Shown: positions 1-8,229, counted from the stretch's first letter. The stretch is DNA of 64,000 nt from Bradyrhizobium prioriisuperbiae (GCF_032397745.1 NZ_CP135921.1:1860001-1924000); one strand, 5' to 3'. Notes: a model not told the origin generated them from the letters alone. Translations and numbers: made by a program.

Positions 1-274
1 GGGCATAGAAAGCCGCGACTGTGGACGGCGGGTGAGCCGACGTATCGGCATGTTCGATCAGGTAAAGGCCGACCGCAGGCACGTCCGACAACTCGCCGAG
101 GCTCGCCATCAGCGCGAAATACTGTGCCGTGGTCAAAATTCCGTCGCTGGAGAGCGGCAGGTTGAGCGGCAGCTGGGCGCGGTGCACCAACTCAGCCGGG
201 CGGATGCCGATGCTCTCTACCGCGCGCCAGAAACCGGGTGGGATTTTGCAGCGATCTGCGGGCGCCTGTGTCAT
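1..274 (-). CDS. AraC-family transcriptional regulator, N-terminal part (runs off the window)
   Basis: Reading leftward from an ATG at 274 gives about 91 codons that continue past the window edge. The visible part begins MTQAPADRCKIPPGFWRAVE and has the helical pattern of the ligand-sensing N-terminal domain (arabinose-binding-like type) of AraC regulators; the C-terminal double HTH would lie outside. It starts 2 bases after the SDR stop codon (277-279), so the two genes are surely cotranscribed. The regulator probably controls the SDR operon through the direct repeats at 1162-1198. The family call rests on the N-terminal domain only. Confidence 0.65.
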   Translation of the reverse strand, partial: MTQAPADRCKIPPGFWRAVESIGIRPAELVHRAQLPLNLPLSSDGILTTAQYFALMASLGELSDVPAVGLYLIEHADTSAHPPSTVAAFYA

Positions 275-276
275 GG

Positions 277-1107
277 CTAGGCCGCCTGGCTCAGGATAAG
301 GCGGTCAAACATCCGGTCGCTGAGCCAGACCCGCAGCGCGATCAGGAGCTTGGCGAACTTGCCTGCGGCGTAGCGGGTACGCGGACGACGCGCCCTCACC
401 GCTTTGGCAACCACATCTGCGATTAGGCGGGGCGGCGAACCTTTGCCCTCGCCATACGCCTCCCGCGTGCCACGCACGATGGCCTCGACCAGCTTGGCGT
501 AGGGGCCTTGCCCCGACCGCTCGAGCAGGCTGTCGGTTGCGATGTTGCCGAAATTGGTTTCAATGATCCCCGGTTCGATGACAATCACGTTGATGCCAAA
601 GGGCGCCAGTTCGAGGCGGAGGCAATCTGACCATCCTTCGAGCGCATGCTTGCTCGCGTGATACCAGCTGCCCAGCGGCGTGTACATCTTGCCGCCCATC
701 GAGCTGATGTTGACGATACGCCCCGCGCCTTTGGCGCGCATCGCTGGCAGGAGCAGCTGCGTCAGGTGGGCAGCCCCGAACAGGTTGACCTCGAACTGAT
801 AGCGGGCCTCGTCGATGCCGATTTCCTCCATCGGGCCATAAAGCCCAAATCCGGCATTATTGACCAGCACGTCCACACCGCCCGTAGTTTCGGTGATCCG
901 GCTTACCGCCGCCTCAATATCGGCCTCCTTCGATACGTCCATCCGCAGCGGTTCGGCGCCGAGCGCCGCAAGGTCATTCATATTGTCAATGCTGCGCGCT
1001 GCGACGAAGACTTGATAGCCATCAGCGATCAGGCGCTTGGCGATTTCCTTGCCCATCCCCGACGAAGCGCCAGTGACAAGGGCAGTTTTGCGATCTTGGT
1101 TGAACAT
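277..1107 (-). CDS. SDR-family NAD(P)-dependent oxidoreductase
   Basis: A 276-residue classical short-chain dehydrogenase. The N-terminus has the TGASSGMG cofactor loop, followed by the NNAG motif near residue 85 and the YHASK catalytic Tyr-Lys pair. The ORF could be extended upstream to 1161, but the ATG at 1107 is preceded by AGGAG at good spacing and begins directly with the Rossmann fold, so it is preferred. The substrate is unknown; SDRs reduce or oxidise alcohols and ketones. It is the first gene of an operon with an AraC regulator 2 bases downstream and lies at the left of the element's cargo. Confidence 0.85.
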   Translation of the reverse strand: MFNQDRKTALVTGASSGMGKEIAKRLIADGYQVFVAARSIDNMNDLAALGAEPLRMDVSKEADIEAAVSRITETTGGVDVLVNNAGFGLYGPMEEIGIDEARYQFEVNLFGAAHLTQLLLPAMRAKGAGRIVNISSMGGKMYTPLGSWYHASKHALEGWSDCLRLELAPFGINVIVIEPGIIETNFGNIATDSLLERSGQGPYAKLVEAIVRGTREAYGEGKGSPPRLIADVVAKAVRARRPRTRYAAGKFAKLLIALRVWLSDRMFDRLILSQAA

Positions 1108-1161
1108 GGTGTGCTCCTCTTTCGATGCACTGCATTTAGATCGGAGTGGCACACGCCACAT

Positions 1162-1198
1162 TCACGAATGGCGCCAATAAACTCACGAACGGCGCCAA
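1162..1198. promoter_or_regulatory. Direct-repeat operator upstream of the SDR/AraC operon
   Basis: Two 16-base direct repeats, TCACGAATGGCGCCAA at 1162-1177 and TCACGAACGGCGCCAA at 1183-1198, differ at one base and are 21 bp apart centre to centre (two helical turns). They lie 55-91 bp upstream of the SDR start. AraC regulators typically bind such direct repeats on one DNA face, and the operon encodes one. A small palindrome (GTGGC-ACAC-GCCAC, 1146-1159) lies between the repeats and the gene. Function is inferred from spacing and neighbours. Confidence 0.5.
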
Positions 1199-1314
1199 AT
1201 GGCCAGCCGCTTCCGCTTCTTAGCGTCGAAAGCATCGCAGACCCGGCAGCCATCCGCAGCCCACATGCGGTCGTTGTCGCCCGGACCAGCCGGACGGGGC
1301 ATTGTAGGCGGCGG

Positions 1315-1641
1315 TCAGTCGCTCCGGCGGCCGTTGGGGCGGGACCAGATCAGGCTGTAGCCCTCGCCCTCTTCGTCGTCGAAGAGGTTGGCGAAGATCG
1401 GGGCGGTGAAGCTCGGATCGTCGAGCTTGAGGCCCAGATAGTCGCGGCCCTCGTTGGAGCGCTTGGCCCAGGCGGCGCCGATCTCGACCCGGCCGACATA
1501 GACGCGGTGGCTGGGGCTGTTGTCGCCGGAGCGGCTGGTTTCGGGGACGATCCGGACGTTCTTGGCCTGGACCGAGAGGGTGACGATTTCGCCGGTGAAT
1601 TCGTTCGAGCCGGTCTTCTTGAAGGTGCCGATGGTCGCCAT
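1315..1641 (-). CDS. DUF736 domain-containing protein
   Basis: A 108-residue protein beginning MATIGTFKKTGSNEFTGEI, which is the conserved start of the DUF736 family. The family is widespread on integrative elements and plasmids of Rhizobiales and has no established function. The ORF extends 62 codons further upstream, but the ATG at 1641 has AAGGAGA just upstream and starts at the family's usual N-terminus. Its presence is one of the markers that this part of the window is an ICE-like element. Confidence 0.85.
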   Translation of the reverse strand: MATIGTFKKTGSNEFTGEIVTLSVQAKNVRIVPETSRSGDNSPSHRVYVGRVEIGAAWAKRSNEGRDYLGLKLDDPSFTAPIFANLFDDEEGEGYSLIWSRPNGRRSD

Positions 1642-2230
1642 GGTAGTTCTCCTTGATCTCTGTTTCCGAGCCCGCACCATTGCGGCCTCGATGGTGATCG
1701 AGGGGCCGGAGGCGATCGACGGCGCACCCCGAAGGGGCTCGACAGCAAAGGAGGGGCTTTCTTGTCTCGCGAGGAATGACGGGGCAGCCGGCAGGGGAAG
1801 AAAGTTTTGACGCCGCTGTTGCGCCATAGGCGGTCGAGGCTTCAGCCGGCCTTCGGCCAGATCAATCCATCGAAGAGGCCGTTCGGTGCGCTCGGCCTGA
1901 CCGAGTTGACATCAAGGAGAACGTGGCGACTTTCGAGTCACCGTGGAGATCGGCCGGTAGGTTCGACGGCGATGCGGGACCTGTCCTGGCCACCACGGGT
2001 CTCCTGCTTCCGACACGAAGCTCCGGCTGCACGCCCCGTCGCGCGCTTCGTTGGCCGTATGCGTGAGACCTCGCCACCTGGGCCAAGTACCTCAGCGACC
2101 CGCCGCGAAACCCGGTGCTCGGCGATGATCCGGTGAGCCTCGACGCCAAGCCGCCCTCACGCCGTATTCGACGACGAGGACGGCGGGATGCGGAAGCCTG
2201 ATCCAGCCCCGCCCCGTCGACGTGATGGTG
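1642..2230. other. 589-base stretch without a recognisable gene
   Basis: Between the DUF736 gene and the membrane-protein gene no frame gives a convincing protein. One plus-strand frame near 2050-2205 reads protein-like for about 40 codons (contains DLATWAKYLSDPPRNPVLGD) but has a stop just upstream and no start. It may be a relic; I cannot assign it. Confidence 0.4.
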
Positions 2231-2671
2231 TCAGCCCCGCGCCAAACCCTGTCCGGCTGGTCCGGGCGCGGCCATTCCTGTGAAGCGGACGAACGCCGTG
2301 ACGCTGACGGCGATTGCGCCGACGACGGCGAAGATAGTCTGCCAGGTTGGCGAAGGCATCGCCATCTGCGCGATTCCGTGCGTCGCGCTGTAACCGGCGA
2401 CGGTCGCGGGCGCGACGTAGAGCAGGATGATCAGGAGTCGAAGCCACGCCCACGGCACAAAGGCGAGCGCGAGCTGGCCAATGCCAAAGGTTACGCCGCC
2501 CGCGACGAGGCCCACGGCGATTCCACCGAGCGCGCCGGCCCCGGTGTGGAAGGCCCAGATCCCGGCAGTCAGGCCAACGAAAAAGGGCAGCGCGAAGACA
2601 GCAAGGGTGAACAGCAGCCAGCAGAAGAAGCCGATGCCGACGATGACAAGCAGAGGTCCAAAGATGATCAT
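2231..2671 (-). CDS. Small integral membrane protein, unknown function
   Basis: A 146-residue protein with four to five hydrophobic segments, starting MIIFGPLLVIVGIGFFCWLL. The longer ORF begins at 2737, but the ATG at 2671 with CGGAG upstream gives a clean membrane-protein N-terminus. Sequences of this style occur next to DUF736 and DUF2493 genes on Rhizobiales elements. I recognise no functional motif. It probably sits in the inner membrane. Confidence 0.6.
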   Translation of the reverse strand: MIIFGPLLVIVGIGFFCWLLFTLAVFALPFFVGLTAGIWAFHTGAGALGGIAVGLVAGGVTFGIGQLALAFVPWAWLRLLIILLYVAPATVAGYSATHGIAQMAMPSPTWQTIFAVVGAIAVSVTAFVRFTGMAAPGPAGQGLARG

Positions 2672-2784
2672 GGCGGTGTACTCCGTGAGATAAAGGTCTG
2701 ACGGTCGCGCCTTCCACCACCACCACGGCGCGGGCATAAGTATAGCCGCAAATAGGCGGCGGCGGGAGGGGAAATCCCGCCTGG

Positions 2785-3090
2785 CTAAATGTCACTAAAC
2801 TCATTCAAATAAGCTTGCAGGACGTCCCGTTGCAGGTGGAGGGTGCCGCATCTACCTTCGCGAACGATCTCGATGAGGCCGGACAGCTTCAGTTCGTGAG
2901 CATGGTGCGACATCGTCTGGCTGGTGATGTTGTGCAGCGTCACCAGGTCGCTGAACGGGATGTGCCCTCCGTTCGCGGCAATTTGCTTGAGAATCTCCAC
3001 ACGACGCGGCTCCGCGAGCACCTTGGCCACGTGGGCAAACTGCTTTGGGGGCAGCCGGTTCTCTGAATCGTTCGCCTTCTTTGCTGGCAT
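2785..3090 (-). CDS. ArsR-type winged-helix regulator
   Basis: A 101-residue protein with a single winged helix-turn-helix of the ArsR/SmtB class: an AEPRRVEIL helix near residue 27, a recognition helix around TSQTMSHHAHEL, and a wing before LHLQRDVL. I see no clear metal-binding Cys cluster, so it may sense a small molecule or redox state. The start at 3090 (MPAKKAND) has GAGGGA upstream; the ORF could extend to 3198. It is the last gene of a leftward group GST-SDR-ArsR and may control the promoter at 4734-4782. Confidence 0.75.
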   Translation of the reverse strand: MPAKKANDSENRLPPKQFAHVAKVLAEPRRVEILKQIAANGGHIPFSDLVTLHNITSQTMSHHAHELKLSGLIEIVREGRCGTLHLQRDVLQAYLNEFSDI

Positions 3091-3215
3091 TCTTCGTTCG
3101 TCCCTCGCTACGTGTCTGCACACTCGAACATGTCCACCTTTCATTAGACACACTCGGGAGCATTCGCAAAAGCGATGCCCGTCCCCGCTGCACCTCACGT
3201 TTCCGCAGCGGAACG

Positions 3216-4070
3216 CTAGCCGTTGTAGAGCTTCTCAGAGAGCTCCCATAAGGCTCTGGCCAGCTCGTCGTCGCGCCTCGGCTCTACCACTTTCGTAACC
3301 TTGCGGTCCGAGAAATACTCTCCTGTGTGGGACGCGGCCTCGGGACTTGTGGCAAGCCAGATGAGCGTGTCGGCCCCCATCTCCGGGGTTTTCGCGAAAA
3401 TCGGACTCACCACGCTGAACGCCCACTTGATAAACCCGCCGTTGTTCAATCCAAAGCCCGAGTTCACAAAGCCCGGGTTCCAACAGTTGGCGGTGACGCC
3501 TGACCCTTGGAGCCTTCGTGCAAGCTCGCGCGTGAAGAGTATGTTCGCGTACTTTGACTCTCCGTATGCAGGCCAGCCGGCATTATCCGGTTCACGCTTG
3601 GCGATCCGGCCGAGATCGAACTTCCCTATCTTGTGCCCCAGACTCGAGGTCGAGACGACGCGCGCCCCTTTCGTGCTCTTCAGGAGATCGAGGAGCGAAT
3701 AAGTAAGGCCGAAATAGCCCATGTGATTGAGCGCGAACGTCATCTCGAGCCCGTCCTTGCTCAATTGGTATTTGCTGAAGAGCGCCCCCGCGTTGTTCAC
3801 GAGCACGTCGAGCCTCGTGTGGGAGGCGCGGAATTCGGCGGCGACGCGCTTGATATCGGCGATGCTCGACATGTCCGCCACGAGCAAACTGACGTCGTTG
3901 TTCCCCGTCGCCTTCTTCAATTCGGCAACGACGCGGTCGCCTTTTTCCTTGTTCCGCGCAACGAGGACGACCTCCGCCCCCCGCTTCGCGAATTCGCGTG
4001 CGGCTGCTTTGCCAATCCCCTCCGTTGACCCAGTGACAAGAAAGACTTGTCCTTGCAGATCTCTACTCAT
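3216..4070 (-). CDS. SDR-family oxidoreductase (retinol dehydrogenase/WW-oxidoreductase-like)
   Basis: A 284-residue classical SDR with TGSTEGIG at residues 14-21, NNAG near residue 92 and the catalytic YGESK. The overall style (LSKDGLEMTFALNHMGYF, then NPGFVNSGFG) matches the subgroup that includes dehydrogenases annotated as retinol-dehydrogenase-like. GAGGA lies 9 bases upstream of the start. It begins 25 bp after the GST stop, so the two form an operon, with the ArsR gene 125 bp further downstream. The pairing with a GST suggests handling of an electrophile or aldehyde. Confidence 0.85.
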   Translation of the reverse strand: MSRDLQGQVFLVTGSTEGIGKAAAREFAKRGAEVVLVARNKEKGDRVVAELKKATGNNDVSLLVADMSSIADIKRVAAEFRASHTRLDVLVNNAGALFSKYQLSKDGLEMTFALNHMGYFGLTYSLLDLLKSTKGARVVSTSSLGHKIGKFDLGRIAKREPDNAGWPAYGESKYANILFTRELARRLQGSGVTANCWNPGFVNSGFGLNNGGFIKWAFSVVSPIFAKTPEMGADTLIWLATSPEAASHTGEYFSDRKVTKVVEPRRDDELARALWELSEKLYNG

Positions 4071-4095
4071 CGGGTCAATTCCTCGGTGGGTCAGG

Positions 4096-4701
4096 CTAGC
4101 GCTGGTCCAGGAACGAAGGCCCCTCGGCCTTTATCGCTGCCTGGGCGCTGGGACGAGCACCGACGCGATCGCGGTAAGCCAACAGACCGCCAAACGAGGC
4201 CAGATCGATTTTGGCGAGGTCGGACCAGCGCAGGATGGTGAACAGGTATCCATCAGCCAGACTGAACGCTTCACCCGCGAGGAATGCGCGATCCTTAAGG
4301 TGCTCGCCCAGGAAGGTCAGGCGCTTTTGCAACTTCTCCAGGCCGGCGGGATTGGGACCGGGGAGAACCCTCATGAATCCCTCGTAAATCTCGCTGCTGA
4401 TGAATACCAGCCACTCCACGGCCCGGAAATAATCCAGTGAGCCGAACTGAGGAAAGACGGCGGACTCGGCTCTCTTGCTGGCCAGGTATTGCACAATCGC
4501 GACGCCCTCGGTCAGCACCTGGCCCGGCTCGACTTCCAGCGCGGGCACGTAGCCCTTGGGGTTGATGGACAGGAAATCCAGGCCGGTCTCGGTCTTCTTG
4601 GTGCGCGGGTCGACTTTGACCAAGCTGTGGTCGAGGCCTAATTCGATAAGGGCGATATGGGGGGAAAGCGAGCAGGCGCCCGGCGTATAGTAGAGTTTCA
4701 T
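4096..4701 (-). CDS. Glutathione S-transferase (beta-class-like)
   Basis: A 201-residue protein starting MKLYYTPGACSLSPHIALIE, the N-terminal signature of bacterial beta-class GSTs with the Cys/Ser active-site region at residues 8-13. A thioredoxin-like domain (1-80) is followed by an all-helical domain. The longer ORF from 4782 would include promoter sequence; the ATG at 4701 is the family start and a consensus promoter ends about 50 bp upstream. It would conjugate glutathione to electrophiles in the cytoplasm. Confidence 0.88.
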   Translation of the reverse strand: MKLYYTPGACSLSPHIALIELGLDHSLVKVDPRTKKTETGLDFLSINPKGYVPALEVEPGQVLTEGVAIVQYLASKRAESAVFPQFGSLDYFRAVEWLVFISSEIYEGFMRVLPGPNPAGLEKLQKRLTFLGEHLKDRAFLAGEAFSLADGYLFTILRWSDLAKIDLASFGGLLAYRDRVGARPSAQAAIKAEGPSFLDQR

Positions 4702-4733
4702 AGTAGCGGCCTCCTTGGTCGCGAGCCTTTTGA

Positions 4734-4782
4734 TCGATTGATCGATACGTGTCGATATATCGATTACGGCAGAATGTGTCAA
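4734..4782 (-). promoter_or_regulatory. Sigma70-type promoter overlapped by two tandem palindromic operators
   Basis: On the minus strand a TTGACA -35 box (4777-4782) and a TATATC -10 (4754-4759) are separated by 17 bp. TCGATATATCGA, a perfect 12-bp palindrome (4752-4763), covers the -10. A second copy of the same half-sites, TCGAT-N2-ATCGA (4734-4745), lies exactly 18 bp further downstream. Two phased dyads over the -10 and start region are a classic repressor arrangement. The likely repressor is the ArsR-type protein in the same operon, but this is not shown. Confidence 0.7.
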
Positions 4783-4977
4783 TGAGATGTGGTGGTCGGC
4801 GATGCGGTCTCCTTTTTAGGTGGGCTGATCCTGACAGCGAGGGGAACGGTCGCTGGCCCGCGGTACGACGCCTTTGAAGCGAGCCGGATGGGCTGGAAAG
4901 CGAAGCTGGCGAACAAACCCAGCAGCGGCCGCGCATTCATCTCAAAACCGCTCCGCCCACGGGCGGAGAACTGAGTT

Positions 4978-5103
4978 GTGAGTGTCGAGCTTCGAGATCT
5001 ACGATGGACTATTGTGGCAGCCCAACATCGAAACCTTCGCCAAGCGGCCGAAGAGCTGGCGATTCGACAATAAACGCTGAGCCGCAGCCTACGTGACCCT
5101 GAG
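4978..5103 (+). pseudogene. LysR-family HTH fragment with premature stop
   Basis: From a GTG at 4978 the frame reads MSVELRDLRWTIVAAQHRNL, then RQAAEELAIRQ, then a TAA at 5071-5073, then TLSRSLRDPE before similarity is lost. This is the N-terminal HTH of a LysR regulator in which the usual RQST-LSRR turn is interrupted: a TCA serine codon appears to have become TAA. The rest of the gene is absent. The remaining 450-base gap around it (4783-5149) shows nothing else recognisable. Confidence 0.65.
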
Positions 5104-5149
5104 TTTAAACTGGCCCTTCTCGGGCGAGCTTGTGTGGTGATGCACCCCT

Positions 5150-5317
5150 TCATGGTTGGAAGGGGTCGAATTCGTGGATGACGGCGCCGGGATCGCCGTC
5201 ATATTCGGCGGCCAGCATGACGCCGTAGTTGCCAGCGTCAGCATGAAAGATGACGACGCAGGCCATGAGGGTGGTGGCGAGGTTCCACCCGTTGGCGAAT
5301 GCGAGGGCTTGAGACAT
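5150..5317 (-). CDS. Short conserved-type hypothetical protein (55 aa)
   Basis: A 55-residue protein starting MSQALAFANGWNLATTLMAC with a moderately hydrophobic middle and an acidic C-terminus ending EFDPFQP. The ATG at 5317 has AGGAG at ideal spacing, which is the main reason to accept the gene. Small proteins of this style occur in Rhizobiales mobile regions. Function unknown. Confidence 0.55.
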   Translation of the reverse strand: MSQALAFANGWNLATTLMACVVIFHADAGNYGVMLAAEYDGDPGAVIHEFDPFQP

Positions 5318-5373
5318 TGATCCGGCTCCTGTGCTGAGGCGGGGGCCATCCCCGCGCGACAGGCGCCCGATGT

Positions 5374-5478
5374 GTCCGGCCGAGGGCCGCAATCACCGCG
5401 AAGGCGAAGACGCAGCGGCGGCACGCGTTGCGTAAGCCGACCCTTTACGGGTTGATGGCGTCAGGCCCTCGGCCGGAC
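5374..5478. repeat. 15-bp perfect inverted repeat spanning 105 bp
   Basis: GTCCGGCCGAGGGCC at 5374-5388 and its exact reverse complement at 5464-5478 are separated by 75 bp that contain no supported gene. The arms could form a long stem, with a smaller hairpin possible inside. It lies between the 55-aa gene and the 69-aa gene, in a 320-base gap otherwise without features. Confidence 0.6.
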
Positions 5479-5637
5479 CAAGGATCAGCGCTGATAGACG
5501 CGGGGTGGCACCCGCCGGCAGGAGCCGCCACTCAAAGGCCGTCGCAGACAATGCGTGGAACCTCGTTGTCCTCACGGTGCGCTGACCGATCGGCTAGGGT
5601 GTGCTTACGAGTCGACATGATGGTTGAGGCATGCGGC

Positions 5638-5847
5638 ATGGCGGAATTCACGGGACGCGATCTGCACCTGGTGAAGAAGGCGCTCGCCATTGCGGTGCTG
5701 GCGATCGAGCGGCAGCCGGGGCCGTTTCAATCGGCGTCCGATCAGAGCGATATGAAGGCGCTGCTCGACGGCCTGATCGAGAATGATACGGAGTTGGCGC
5801 ACGATGCTCGCGCGGCCCGGATCGCGGTGACGGGTGAACCGGACTGA
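5638..5847 (+). CDS. Small hypothetical protein (69 aa)
   Basis: A 69-residue protein starting MAEFTGRDLHLVKKALAIAV, predicted mostly helical and acidic, without recognised motifs. TTGAGG lies upstream of the ATG at 5638; in-frame ATGs at 5617 and 5620 are alternatives. It is the only plus-strand gene inside the minus-strand maintenance block of the element. Function unknown. Confidence 0.5.
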   Translation: MAEFTGRDLHLVKKALAIAVLAIERQPGPFQSASDQSDMKALLDGLIENDTELAHDARAARIAVTGEPD

Positions 5848-5920
5848 AAGGCGGTCTTGCGAAAAGCCGGTGATCCGCCTTTGCGGTTCGACGTCAATAC
5901 GTATTGAGGAAAGGCGGCGC

Positions 5921-6850
5921 TCATGCGCCGCCGAACTTCCAGACCGGGATGCCGAGCTTCTTCGCCTTGTCGGCAAGGTTGTCCTGGATGCCGGTGCCCG
6001 GGAAGTGCAAGACGCCGATCGGCAGGGTCTCCACCATTGCATCATTGCGCTTGAACGGCGCGGCCTTGGCGTGCTTCGTCCAGTCAGGTTTGAAGGCGAT
6101 CTGCGGGACCTTGCGATTGTCGGCCCATTTGGCGGCAATCAGCTCGGCGCCCTTGGGCGATCCGCCGTGCAGCAGCACCATGTCCGGGTGCTTGGCGTGG
6201 ACCTGATCGAGCTTCGCCCAGACCAGCCGGTGATCGTTGAAGTCGAGCCCGCCGGTGAGTGCGACCTTCGGACCCGGGGGGAGGAGCACCTGGTTCGCCG
6301 CGCGCCTCTTCGCCGCCAGGAAGTCGCGGCTGTCGATCATCGCGGAGGTCAGATTGCGGTGATTGACCTTCGACCCGTTGCGCGGCCGCCAGGTTGAACG
6401 GGTGTGGTGCTCGAATTGGTCGGCGGCCTGGTCGCGCATCAGCTCGAAGGCGTTGCGGCGTTCGATCAGCGTCTGGCCTTCCGCCGTCAGTCGTTCCAGC
6501 TCGACGGACTTGACCTCGCTGCCATCTTGTTCCCGTTGCGCGCGTTGCTGCGCCAGCTCGTTGTCATCGAGTTCGCGTTCGATCCTGTCGATGGCGCGAT
6601 GGAAGACGTTCACCGTCGACCAGAGCAGGTCCTCGAGGTCGGGTTCGAGGCGAGTGTCGGCCAGCGCCACCACGAGAGCGTCGAAGATGTCGGAGATGCT
6701 GCCTACAAGGATGTTCGCTTCGGGAAGCGGCCTGGGGTCGGGTTCGTCGTTGAAGGGACGGTAGCCATAGAGCTGGAGTTCGTGGAGGACCTGGTCGGTC
6801 GGGGATGAGTTGTGGTGCGGCTCGAAATCGTCGTCGTGGTCGGTGGTCAT
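5921..6850 (-). CDS. DUF2493 (SLOG/YspA-type) domain protein of the element
   Basis: A 309-residue protein. The N-terminal half is acidic and helical; the C-terminal part from about residue 190 carries the DUF2493 fold, with KVALTGGLDFNDHRLVWAKL, the HGGSPKGAELIAAKWA loop, and a conserved ending around GIPVWKFG. DUF2493 proteins belong to the SLOG superfamily of nucleotide-ligand binders. On Rhizobiales elements the gene regularly travels with toprim, ParB and DUF932 genes, as here. Start at 6850 chosen for AAGGAAAG upstream; the ORF is open to 6919. Confidence 0.85.
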   Translation of the reverse strand: MTTDHDDDFEPHHNSSPTDQVLHELQLYGYRPFNDEPDPRPLPEANILVGSISDIFDALVVALADTRLEPDLEDLLWSTVNVFHRAIDRIERELDDNELAQQRAQREQDGSEVKSVELERLTAEGQTLIERRNAFELMRDQAADQFEHHTRSTWRPRNGSKVNHRNLTSAMIDSRDFLAAKRRAANQVLLPPGPKVALTGGLDFNDHRLVWAKLDQVHAKHPDMVLLHGGSPKGAELIAAKWADNRKVPQIAFKPDWTKHAKAAPFKRNDAMVETLPIGVLHFPGTGIQDNLADKAKKLGIPVWKFGGA

Positions 6851-6972
6851 CGCGGCTTTCCTTGTCGGATCGGCCGCGCCCATCGCGGCCTTCATGGCGA
6901 CGAAGGCGGCGGGCGGCACGGACTTGCACCCGCAGCGCAGCGGAGGGCCGAAGCCTCGGCGGAAGACCGAAG

Positions 6973-7035
6973 GGGCCGACTATTTTGTCTCGCGATGTAA
7001 AGGCGGCTCCGCCGCCGACGGAAAATAGTCGGCCC
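6973..7035. repeat. 14-bp perfect inverted repeat between DUF2493 and toprim genes
   Basis: GGGCCGACTATTTT (6973-6986) and its exact reverse complement (7022-7035) flank a 35-base loop that itself contains a GGCGG/CCGCC hairpin. It occupies the gap 6851-7176, which has no gene. It could be a terminator or processing structure between the two leftward genes, or a replication/transfer structure of the element. The sequence does not decide between these. Confidence 0.6.
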
Positions 7036-7176
7036 ACAAGGTTGCCGGTCCGGGCCGCTTGCTGCCCGATCGCCCTCTCAGAAGGCCGTGGGCGTGGTCC
7101 TCTCCGACGCTGAGGAAAGCTTGACCGCCGACCCTGTGGCGACGACGCCGGCGAACCGCCTCTCATCCCGTTCCGG

Positions 7177-8229
7177 CTATGCCACCAGTTCCATGAAGCG
7201 GGCGACGTCCTGTGCCGCGATCTGCACCCGGCTTGCGGCCCGAAGCGCGTCGATCCCGAGCAGCCGGAGATCCTCGTTGAAGTCGCCGAGTCGTGGCGAG
7301 ATCACGATCGCCTCGATCCCGGCCTCTTGCGCCCGGTCGATCAATGTCGCCATTGCGCCGTCGCCGGCGGGATCGTCGTCGCGGGCGATGTAGAGTCGTC
7401 GCAGCGTGTCCGGGAACAGGATGGCGGAGAGATGTGCCGCCGAGAGGGCCGCGACCATCGGCAGGGTGGGAAGGACGCATCTGAGCGACAGCATCGTCTC
7501 AATGCCCTCGCCGGCCGCCATCACCTCGCCCGCCACGCCAAATCGAACAGCATGACCGAGAAGGTCGCCAATCGCCCGCCGCGGCGTGTCGATCGGCGCC
7601 TTGCCGAGCATCGCCTCAGTAAAGCCGCCGGGGTCGAGCCAAGTGCGATGGGCGCCGGTCAGATGGCCAGAGAGATCAGTGACGGAGGCGATCATCGCCG
7701 GCCAGGTCTCGGTGGGGCTATGCTCGTTTGGCCGGTAGTAGCAGCGGGCGTGGAAGCGGAGGTTTCCGGTTCCGTGCAAAGCCGTAATGCCGCGATTGCG
7801 GAGATACGTCTCTACGAGAGTCCGAGACATCGGCTGCGACATGGCGAACAGTCGCCGCGCCGCGTCCGGCGATCCAGCCGGGGCGCTCGGTGTGCGCGAT
7901 CGAGGGCGATCCGGCTCCGGCTCGGGATGTGGCATGCTGAGAAACGAGCGTGCCTCATCGGCGACGTCCTTGAAGTCGACGAGGCCGCAGCTTTCGCGGA
8001 TCACATCGAGCAGATCGCCATGCTCGCCGGTGGCGGCGTCGGTCCATTTGCCGGCAGGCCCTTTCACCGACTCCTTGAGCCGGACGAACATCGAGCGGCC
8101 CGGCGTGTTGCGGACATCGCCCACGAGCCAATAGCCGCCCTCCCGTCGGCCGGAGGAGAGGTAATGGCGGCACACCGCCTCGGCTTGCTGCCCAAGGCGT
8201 TGTGCGAGAACACGCACAGTATCGGCCAT
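7177..8229 (-). CDS. Toprim domain primase-like protein of integrative element
   Basis: A 350-residue protein. The N-terminal region (1-100) resembles the zinc-binding/primase-associated DUF7146-type domain; the C-terminal part has a toprim fold: the AAGEGIETMLSL motif with the catalytic glutamate near residue 240, and RRLYIARDDDPAGDGA with the DxD-type acidic motif near residue 285. Such proteins probably synthesise primers during element replication or transfer. It lies 58 bp downstream of parB in the same direction, consistent with one operon. Confidence 0.85.
   Translation of the reverse strand: MADTVRVLAQRLGQQAEAVCRHYLSSGRREGGYWLVGDVRNTPGRSMFVRLKESVKGPAGKWTDAATGEHGDLLDVIRESCGLVDFKDVADEARSFLSMPHPEPEPDRPRSRTPSAPAGSPDAARRLFAMSQPMSRTLVETYLRNRGITALHGTGNLRFHARCYYRPNEHSPTETWPAMIASVTDLSGHLTGAHRTWLDPGGFTEAMLGKAPIDTPRRAIGDLLGHAVRFGVAGEVMAAGEGIETMLSLRCVLPTLPMVAALSAAHLSAILFPDTLRRLYIARDDDPAGDGAMATLIDRAQEAGIEAIVISPRLGDFNEDLRLLGIDALRAASRVQIAAQDVARFMELVA

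Noticed and set aside
1807-2136. 109-codon plus-strand frame in the gap after DUF736
   Set aside because: Arg/Ser/Pro-rich shadow composition, no ribosome site, no recognisable motif.
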